Below, piece by piece: positions 28,601 to 39,900 of a stretch of DNA of 64,000 nt. The stretch lies in contig NC_067202.1 in the NCBI RefSeq assembly GCF_000699445.3, positions 620,001 through 684,000 on the forward strand, written 5' to 3'. A model generated the notes under the pieces. The model did no database searches. It had not been told where the DNA came from and worked only from the letters and a program-made list of their open reading frames with translations. The translations under genes and the position numbers were made by a program. This stretch comes from Schistosoma haematobium (taxonomy: Eukaryota; Platyhelminthes; Trematoda; Strigeidida; Schistosomatidae). Positions within the stretch are counted from its first letter, which is position 1. Every line of letters begins with the position of its first letter.

Positions 28601-30930
28601 ACGGACTAACTCCACAGGTAACGACTTCTCACTAGAACTCCGAGAATCCCCCCCATGAAGCTAGTCACTAATATGCACACGAAACGGCCGTCCAGTGCTT
28701 CCAGGTTTTCAATAGTGGTCTAACATCAATTGGTTTATGATCTCAATCAAATGTGAACGTGAAGTATGGTGAAATCTATGGCATAAAAACATTCAATACT
28801 GCATATCGACTCAAGTAAAGAAATAGATCAGAACAAGCAGTATACTAATTGATATGTATAAGGTATTTCATTTTGTCATACAATTACAGTATTATGATTT
28901 TGCTTAAGAAACGTACTTTTTTGTGTGTTGTTGACTGCTGTCAAAAATAGACAACGTTAGAAACCGAAAAAGTTTGTCTAGTTTAGGTCGAAGTTCTATC
29001 TGTCAAATGAGTTTTTAATGACTTGTCCTACAGTTACAGTTAAACATGATGATCCACATGGATCATCGTTGATTGATTATGATTGAAAATCGCGACAAAT
29101 TCAATGACCTAAATTCATTCCTAAAAAACATTTTCTCTGGCAAGGTTCTAAGTGTTTACTACTATGAAACAATAAAATACAGACGGATTTCTTTGCATTT
29201 ATAAACGTTTAAGTTGGCATGGTGAATATGATATAAATTATAACATTTGTGTGATGATAGATAGCCAATAGACTAGACAAAAGGAATTTCGATAGATAGG
29301 ATTCTAGTATATGACTGTTTGGAACACCTGAAAGCACTGGATTGCCGTTTCGTCGTATTGTGTGACTCCTCAGCGTCAGTGCGCATCCACGATCCCTCCC
29401 CTCAAGATTCGAACCCAGGGCCTACCGGTCTCGCACGTGAATGCCTGAATTCTAGACCAAAAAAATTGTACTTACTACAAATAGTTCAATCCGGTTTGCT
29501 CTATAAACCATGATGTTTGTAATACTAGTTATCAGGTGAATATAATAAGCCAGAATTTCCAAAAGAAACTAATTTTAGTAAATTCAGGAAATAGAAATAA
29601 ACGCTTAACAAAAGTATCTCAAACATGTTACTACTTCATGTAATTGAATACAATAAGAAACACTAGTTGAACTTTCACTTCCATTTAATTATAGTTCATA
29701 CCAGCTATCTATCAGTAGATGTGCTTGATATTATTTCGACAACTTTGAAACTGAAACCTCTCAAATGATGAACAAATTGTGAGTTTAACAGAGTATTTGT
29801 GAAAAACATAAACCATTTGATTTAATAAGCTGTTTCAAATGTCAACTAATTTTTCCCAAAATGCTCATACATGGCCACGGGTATACAGTGACTCGCATGT
29901 ATTTCCTACTCACTGCCTTCTCTCAACACGAGTGTTGTTTAAAAGTTGGAGAGAGAATGTCGGGTTCTTTAACCGGGTTGGTGGATAAGGAGGATCCACC
30001 TAGAGGAGTTGGAAAGCCCTGATTCGAAACCAGTGGTACACATGGAATCCACAATCCTGAGGGAACAAATGGCGTATGAACCATTCGTTGGTCACCGCCT
30101 GCCATACGACTGCATCTCACATTTCTCCACTGCCTTGTGGATTGGAACTTTAAATCGGAAGCTCCGAGTGTGGCCACTTAACAAAACTACCTGCTTCGTT
30201 CTGGGCACCCTAGCAGTATCATAACCCATAAACAAATCAAGTAACTTGCATGGCTCATGTGTTGAGATTGGATCGTGATTGAAGGTAGTCAACAGGAAAC
30301 CTTGAACCCGTGTTTCGTGCTGTTTGGAACTCGTCAGCAAAGTGTACCTGTACTCTAGAGGGAACGAGTGCTCCCTGACAGATTCGATCCCGTTTCACCC
30401 AGCTTCACAATCAGAAAAGTTACTACTGAGCTATCCGGGCCGCGATCAACTGATTGACCACCGGGTGCTGATTAGTGTCATATGTGTCAAGTCCTTCTTA
30501 GTGCAGATCGAATGCTATCGAACCTTGATAGAATTCGTCAGGGAGCACCAGTTCCCTCAAGATTACAGGTATACCTTGCTGACGAGTGCCAATTAGCACA
30601 AAACCTTTGTCCAGAGTTTCCTTGTTGACTACGTTCAACTACCATTTAATCTCAGCATAGTACACACAATGTCGAGTAAGCTAGACTAGTGGACACATTG
30701 CGACCTGGTCAATAGCATTTATATATTCAAATAAATAAAATTTCCCAATAATAAGTTCCTTGGATCTTGAACTGCTGATAACAATTCTACAAACCGTTTT
30801 TGCTTTTTTTTTTTTTTAAATCCAATTGTTCCCATATTGGAAACAATTCCATCAGTGATTCAATCTTATCTCAGGTCATATTCTATCTAATTTAGTTAGT
30901 ACACAACTGTTCATAATAAATTAAGTTATA

Positions 30931-30991
<61 letters not shown>

Positions 30992-33900
30992 ACATATACA
31001 TATATTTATATTAAGATGTTCTACTGAATTAATCAAAAGGTTATCAAGTACTAAGAGTTTATTATTGCCAATATACATATATTGTCCATAACAAGTAGTT
31101 CATTAAATCTCATGAGATTCATATTCAATTAGGACTTGATTTGGATCTATTCAATAAACTAGGAAATATGAACATTAGTGTCAGGTTGAAATCAAATTCA
31201 ATACAATATGTTGTAACAAATAGATTAACTAATAGTTTAAAGATTATTAATAAGAATATATATATAATTATAATCGTGAAATTATAATAACAGAAGTTGT
31301 GATGGGAATAGATAGATTGAAGTATTACTTATTAAAGTAGTATATAATAAGTATGAAGATTTGTGAAGAATGTATTCTCACAAGTTGATCTTAAACATTT
31401 CTCAATGTTACCAAAAGAGATTCAATATCATCTGCTTATTCTGAATCGATAAATATACCTTCTGGTAAGAGATCAATTCATGAAAATTCAGTTGATGAGG
31501 AAGTTATTTTCAGAAGTATGTCTATAAAGAAGTTGAACAAAAAATGTACAGAATTGACGGACAGCGCTTGAGGTTGTGGAGTCAGATAACAGTTGGCCAT
31601 AAGCTCTTATTCGACTGGTAGTGTTAAAGTAAAGAGCCTTTACAAGATTTATGTACTTCTGAGGTACACCTTTGAATGACAAACACTACCACAGAATCTC
31701 TCTATCTACAGAGCCAAATGATGTTTTTAACTCATAACGGACGCCAATTACCTTGCCTGTGTGATCGAAGCTCGTCTACCAGTGAAAACTTATAAATATC
31801 AGACGGTTGTTTCGTCCTAATATGGGATTCCTCCTCATGAATTCAACTATGAGAAAATATTATGTAATGATAAATGTCTAAATGTTTACATTGGTTTTCC
31901 AAAATAGTTCAAACAGCAAACCTACAATGTTCAGTAGAAGTTGTCAAGAGATCTCATATATGAGTGAATGTGGCATCTTTAGAAAATTTCATCCATTACA
32001 TACGATGATACTTTGTAAGAACTTTCGTCTAAATTTGATCGAGTACTTTCACAGTGTTTACGCGCCAAGTTGAGGTGAGACATTAAATGTATTTGAAAGA
32101 GCTCAGCGAATAAATTTCAGTTAAACCTAACGTTTCGCCTGGCAATCTGATTCTTGCTTTTTCTAGGAAATATCATCAAACATCAAAATTATCGAATATA
32201 AATAAGTACATGGTTCTCCGGTTCATTGTATACTAAATAGGTCAGCCAATCAACGTTAACAATATTTATCGTAGTGGATTTAAAGCATTGATTAGATGAC
32301 CTATTCAGTCAGTCAGTCAATCAGCTACAACGTAGAATCACGAACATATATGCATCTGTTCAAGTTACCATATCTCATGAGCTCAACAAGATGAGCACCG
32401 GCTTCATAGAAGTAGTTAATTCAATGGTGGTAATATAAGTATGAAAGATTACATATAAGGACATAGTACAGAAATGAAGAATCAGTTCTTAGAAATTAAC
32501 ATATAAAGCTATTTTAATCTCACACTTTAAGGGAACACACAGAGTGTATACACCTACACGATTGTGATCGATTCTGAACCATGTCACACAGAATCTCCAA
32601 CCATTGATTACGATAGTCACACGGACCCCAACCGAGTAGTCCGCATCGCCCAACATGGTCCAGACTACAAGTCAGTGACTTCAAGCACTGATACCACGTT
32701 TTGGTTTGACCGCCACTAACTTTTCCTCAACCATCCATAACACTAGACAACATTGCGCGTCTTCGTAATCGGTGTTCAAAGATACGTAACTCGTGAACCA
32801 AACATCTCATTCGATGAAGATTCACATCATCATCAAACGATTTACTATCATTCCCTAATACCCTGCATCTAACCTCGCTATTACTTACCTGGTGATCCCA
32901 GGAGATGCGAGCAATATTTCTAATATATCTGTGGTTAAATACTAATAGCTTTCGAGTATCTTTTACTCCCAATGGCCACGTTTTGCAGCCGTAAAATATG
33001 ACAGAACGAACTACTGTGCAGTATACTCGTTCCTTAATTGATAGCTTTCGCCATAAGTGACTTATGTTGTCAAAAGCCGAATCCGTGTATTAATCCATCA
33101 GACGCCAACCCATTAGGCCTGATCAGACTTCCAAGATAAGTTCCCGACAAGTTCGACTACTTCACTCCCTACTCTTAGTTCAGGCGTTGACTCAGGCCAG
33201 TCTTGAAACAACAACAACGCATCTCAAACATTCTTGCCTTATTGCCCAATACTACCAAAAGATTCTACATTTTATCAGCAACCTATTCAGTAAACAATAA
33301 ACTAGAGAACCATATACCCATTAATATTCAATAATTTAGACATTTGATTAAATTTCCTTGAAATACCTTGGTTCAGATTGACAAACCAAACGTTGGATCT
33401 ACTTCATTCATTCATTCATTCACTCACTGAGATTTAACAAATACATATTCTTCCTCTACCATAGGAATGACAGTTATTTACGGCAAAAATTCAGATTGAG
33501 TTGAAGCATTATTCATTTTTAGTCAAAGATTCAATTCCTTTGTGTATTAGAATTATGTATCTAAAGTATTGACATCGAAAACATCTAAAATCTAATTAAT
33601 TTTTCTTTGTATTAACTGAAAAATGATTCTATTGCCTAAAATTAGGCAAATATGCTTTGGGTATGAATAGATTTAATACTAACTGATGGATTATAATGAT
33701 GTATTGATAGAATACTATGAATATTAATTACCATGAATATATGTATGAAACTTATCTTATCAATTAGAAGTTTAGTTGTTCAATTTATAAATCAATTAAA
33801 GCTATAACACTATGGAAAACGTGGAAGAATTGAAAGGTTGTTTCGTCCCAGTGTGTGACTCATCAGCAATGCGCATCTACGGTCCTGCTCACAAGATTCG

Positions 33901-36900
33901 AACTCAAGACCTGTCGGTCTCGTCCGCGATTGCAATCGATAATTATATACAATATTGGTAATATTCTCACCAGGTTTTATCATAATAAACAGTTGGACAT
34001 TTTCATTCCCCTGCTTTTATATTTAAAACTATATTGGCTACAGGATCAGAAAACATACCAAACAAGCCAATAAATATCTTTCATTGTGATTTGATAATCA
34101 AATATATCAATACTCAACCTCATTCTAATCTATTTGCTTGATGATGGTTAAGATACGCTTATATGAAAGCATTCACAGTAAGTAATCCTGTAATTGTCTA
34201 ACCTTATCAGACGCAATAGAGTTTCAAGCTACAAAATCAGGTTAATTTGTCAGAAATAAAGCTTTGAAATTCCCAAGCCATGAAATATCTTAACAATTCT
34301 CTTTAATAGTTGTTTGTTTTACTCAACTTTTGTAATATTCCTCGTTTAGCGTACTTAAAATTTCACTGATGAGACTATTATTTATGGAAGACCATTAAAG
34401 TGGTCCACCAACTTGCTAGGGATAAATGAGAGTTATAAAACTGTGCACAGACCAAATTGCGACACTACGGATCATCGTTGAACAATCAGTTGAAAGGAAC
34501 TCGTCACTATACATCAACTTCATTGATTATGAAAAGGCATTTGACAGTGTAGATAGGAGGACATTATGGAAACTTCTTCGATACTACGGAGTTCCTGAGA
34601 AGATTGTCAACATTATTCCGAACTCATATGACGGACTACAGTGCAAGGTTGTGCATGGAGGATAGCTGACAGACACATTCCAAGTGAGGATCGTAGTCAG
34701 ACAAGGCTGTCTACTCTCTCCCTTCCTCTTTTTTATAGTGCTCGACTGGATTATGAAGACCACGATATCTGGGGGAAAACATGGAATACAATGGACAGCT
34801 TAGAACCAATTAGGCGATTTAGACTTTTCAGATGACCCAGGCCTCCTATCCCATACACAATAAAAAATGCAGATGAAGACAACTCGTGTAGCAGCAGCCT
34901 CTGCATCAGTAGGCCTCAACATACACAAGGAGAAAACCAAGGTCCTCAAATTCAAAACGGAGAACAGCAATCCAACCACTCTTAATGGCGAAACTCTGGA
35001 AGATTTAGAATCCTTCGCATACTTGGGAAGCATCATCGATGAACAAGGAGGTTCAGATGCAGACGTAAAGGCGAGGATTGGCAAAGCAAGGGCCGCATTC
35101 CTACAATTGAAGAACATATGGAACTCAAAACAACTCTCAACCAATATCAAAGTGAGAATCTTCATTACTAATGTCAAGGCAGTTCTACTGTACGGAGCTG
35201 AAACTTGGAGAACTACAACAACCATCATCAAGAAGGTGCAAGTATTTATAAATAGCTGTCTACGCAAGATACTCAACATCCATTGGCCGGCTACCATCAG
35301 GAACAGACTACTGTGGGGGAGAACTAACCAGTTTCCGTCTGAAGAGGAAATCAGGAAAAGACAATAGAAGTGTATAGGGTATACATTACGCAAACCACCA
35401 AACTGTATCACGAGACAAGTGCTAACTTGGAATCCTGAAGGGAAGTGGGAAAGTGTAAGTCCAAAGAACACATTACGTCTGGAAATAGAATCAGATATTA
35501 AAAGGATGAATAGCAACTGGAAGGACCTGGAACGGGTTGCACATGACAGGGTTGGATGGAGAATCCTGGTGAGCGACCTATGCTCCTTCACGAGGAGTAA
35601 GAGGCGTAAGTTAGTAAGTTTAAAACTGTGGCGAGAATAAGGAATGTGATTTACAGCTGATTGTTAGGGTTAAGAATTAGATTTTTATCACGAACTACCA
35701 TCGGCTAAAATCCCAAAACGTTCTTTAATCAAATGGATGAATGAAGTTCGCGCCGAATTCCGAGACATGTTATCTTATACTTGATTGGTTCGTCCATAAA
35801 TTGTAGTCTCACCGTTAAACTTTTAGTTTATCATAAAACGTTTCCCAGTTTTTCATCGATTTGTAGACTACTCTGATAGCTGGAGTCACTGATTTCTTAA
35901 ACGTCGATTCATGAACAGCATATTTCCAACTATACTAACCATAATCTAGCAACAGACAATATCAACAGGATAAAAACTTCATTAAGAAACGTCGAAACAG
36001 AGGAGCTCGTGCCTAATATACGAAGGATGACTGAAAAACATCGAATAAATGTATTTAAAAATGAACTATTGTTCATATGACTTTATCAAGAACTATTTAC
36101 CAAATGAATCAACATGCATAAAATTGAATATAATGACTAAAAAAACGATTATTCTCGTAAGGACGGCCCACTGGTGAACTTAAGGACTCCCTAAGAATCG
36201 CAGAAAGTGCCGAAGATATTCCATTTCATCATCTTCTGGAAAAATATTCCAGAACTTCCACGTGTAGCTTTCCTATTTGACAAATCCTAATAACCCCCTG
36301 TGTGAGGATTGGATAACTATAATGATGATTTCTTTTTTGCTGAAAACTATAAATACTTGACAGTTTTGTACCATAATTGACAGTGTTTTGGAATTCCATT
36401 CCTTTTACTTTTATTCTGTCTTCTCATTTGTGACTTGGAGGTTTGTAACGTTCGAGTGCTCAAGTTATACGCAATGTATTAATAATCTAAGCCCTAGATA
36501 TATCAATTGTACTGATTGTTCTTAACAAACATCAGGAATTACAACTAGATATTTGAAACTGTTTGTAACTGACTACATTCATAATCTGTGTGATGTAAAG
36601 GAAGAAAATATGGTGGCAAAAGAAGAAAAGTCAAACATCAAATGCAAAACATATCACTCTAAATGAAACATTATCTGTTACAAAGTGGGTTCCATCTTCA
36701 TGTTTGTCTCAAGCTCAAGTCAATCAACAAACAAAACGATGAGTATTGTTGATGGAGATGTAAAAGCAAGGATTACCAAAGCAAGGCCTGAATTCCTACA
36801 ACTGAAAAATATATGGAACTCAAAATAACTGTCAACCAATATCAAAGTCACAATTTTCAATACGAACATCAAGACAGTCCCACTGTACGGAGCTGAAACG

Positions 36901-39900
36901 TCGAGAATTACTACAACAATCATTAAAAAGGTACAAGTATTTATTAATTGTTGTCTACGCATGATACCATTAGCAACAGTCTTCTGTGAGGTAAGACAAA
37001 TCAGGTTCCAGCTTACGAGGAGATTATGAAAAAACGATGAAAATGGTTGGGACATATATTGTGGAAATTCTCAAACTACATCACGAGATAAGCCCTAAGT
37101 TGGAATCTTGAAGAGCGAAGGAAAAGAAGAAGGCTGATGAACACACTACGTCGGTAAATGGAAGCAGATATGAAAAGAATGAATAGTAACTGGATGAATC
37201 ATAAAGATTTAACATGCATCTGTACATGATATGTGCTTTATAATATTGTATAAATTAGTTACGTTTGAATGATTATCATAATTCGTTAACATGTGAATAT
37301 CTTTTCAAACCTATTTGATCAACAAGGAAAACAAGATTTCACCTTAATTCCATAAAGTAACATAGATAGTAACTAGGCATGAAAATGTTAATTCCAGCAT
37401 GAACAATAAATGATCGAATTAAACAAAAAAAGTGTATAGTAAACATTCATTGCGTGAATGAATCTCATAAAAATATTTAACTTAAATAAGTATAAAGTAA
37501 TTTGAAGATACCTAGACTTTCGTTTTATCTTAATTGTACCTTGTTGTCTAGATATACCAGTATCTCAGTCTTAATATTCACTCCAAGACTCCGATTCAAT
37601 ATCAGTCACCTTAAATTCTAACACATTATTGACTTAGTTACAAAGTATCAGAAACTAATTATAAAACATTGTTCATAGTAACAAATAGGTAATCTGTTGT
37701 CTAGTTAGTTGACTAACTTGACTATGATCATATATACTCATTTATCAAGAAAAATTTACATTTCATCAAATCAAGAAAGAACAGTTGATTCTCTTCCGAA
37801 TATAAGTGAACTTTGACTGGTTGTTTTAGAAGGTTGCATTTTTTCCCTTTATTATATAGATGAGTTGTGTATTGTCCAAAGCATGTATTGTGTTAGTGAT
37901 TAACTGGTTTAATCTACGGATTCGTATTTTGTCACATTAATTACACTTAGGATGTAGTTGTAAATTCTCAGAGAATAAATATGAAGGACATTCAACGTTT
38001 CATCTAGCAATCTGATCCAAAGCTATGATACTAATCTATCAAATTTAGACGAAAGTTTATATATATTACTCAGGATCTTTACGGGTACTAGGTAAGGATG
38101 GTAAATCAATTGATGAAGTAATGAAATTTCATCAATTTGAGATGGATGGGACATGTGTTAAATATGCTCAACCACTGACTGTCCCGAACTGTGATGTTTT
38201 ATTGTGTAGGAGTAGGTTGGAAGATTGTTAGGAGTGACCAGACCAAAACATGGCACAAGTCTATGAAGTCACTGACAAGTGGACTGAGCTATGTTGGTAG
38301 GTGTAGACTGCCTAGTTGAGATCCGCGAGACGATAGCAACCGATGATTAGAGACTTTGAATAACATGGCTCAAAATTGTTTACAATGGCACAGGTACATC
38401 CAACTTCTAATCTTCTGAATTCTTCATGTTCCTTTTTGCTCTTTTCGCAAACTTATTTCGCTGGATTATACTCCTTGAATAACATCTTCAAACTCTAATG
38501 TTTCCGATTACTGCTTATACTTTTACTATCTCTACCACTATGGAATTTGAATCGACAATTGTTTCTCTGGGCTGTGTTATGGCAACTCGAACTGATGTAC
38601 GTGCGAAGTTCTTCGTTGTTTCTGACTGATTGACTGATTATTCAGGATAAATTCTAGAAAGTTTTTTTTCAAAGAAAAACATTTGATTGACAGTACTTTT
38701 GTCTAAAGCACACGTTTATACACACATAACATTCATCCATTAATTGTTAAGTGTCGTATACATAAGGATTAAAGAACTTATAAGATCATGTCATTCTAAC
38801 CACATAGCAAACACTGAGATGTAGTTGATAATCAAAATTTACGTAATTAGTCTTCTTCAATCAATCCGACAGATTCATTTGAATATGCTCTAAGAAGTAA
38901 CCATACACTGACAATGGTCACTATTCAGTGATAAGTTTTTCCAGAAACAATAGATATTGCTATACAGCCACTACATGTATCTAACTAGTGATGAACAAAA
39001 GGTGTTATGCACTTGATGAAGGTTAACTAAATATCATACATTTCAAATTATCATTGATGTAAACTTTAATTTGATCAGAAATAAAGAAACAACTGATGAT
39101 TACATTTAAAGTACGAAACCTCCTGAAGTTTTCCTACATGATAGGGTTTTCAACAAAAGAAAAACGAGTGAAGAATAATTCTATAAACAAACAAAGAGTT
39201 AAGTGTAAAGTGTTTATAATCATTCTAGACAACATCTTCAGCATAAGAGATCATAATTTTGATTTGAACGATGCATGTTATAATAGCAGTAATTGTTAGA
39301 TACTTATATTTATTTTCAGAATCAAATGTCTTCAATGATAAGGTAGTCGATCATATCATGTTTAGTGATGTTAAGGGAGGTCTAACCAAAACGTGGCATC
39401 AGTGCTTGAAGTCACTAACTTGTAGTGTGAAACAAGTTAGAGTCCGTGTGACTATCGAAATCAATGGTTGGAGATTCTGTGTGACATGGTTCAGAATCGA
39501 TCACAATAGTGTAAGTGTATACACCCTCTGTCTTCCCTTTAAACTGTGAGATTAAAATTGCTTTATATGTTCCTTTTTATAAACTAATTTTTTCTTTCTG
39601 TACTATTTATTTATATGCAATCTTTCGTTCATATGTAACCATCACTGAATTCATTACTTCTATAAAGCTGGTGCTCATCTTGTTGTGCTCATGAGATATG
39701 GTAACTTGGACAGATACATATATGTGCGTGATCCTACGTTGTAGCTGACTGACTGACGTTTTAAAGATGTATTCGTAATATCATACGTATTTGTTATACT
39801 AATTAATCATTGTAACTTAGTTTATACAGTAATAAATGTTTCTTTTGTCTAGACATGAATAGAGCTAGATGATTGAATTAAATCTAAATTTCATGAGTAT

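Larger units (their letters stand above)
30285..30655 (-). mobile_element. SINE-C inverted pair, heads adjacent
   Basis: A minus copy (30285-30455) carries a tRNA-like head: GATAGCTCAGTAGTAACTTT as A box and GGGATCGAATC as B box. A plus copy (30456-30655) follows with a diverged head. Both carry a hammerhead and end with the same CTTGTTGACTAC-type landmark. Confidence 0.78.

Noticed and set aside
34800..35591. 263-codon minus-strand open frame
   Set aside because: It is the shadow of RTE-1 coding sequence on the plus strand.
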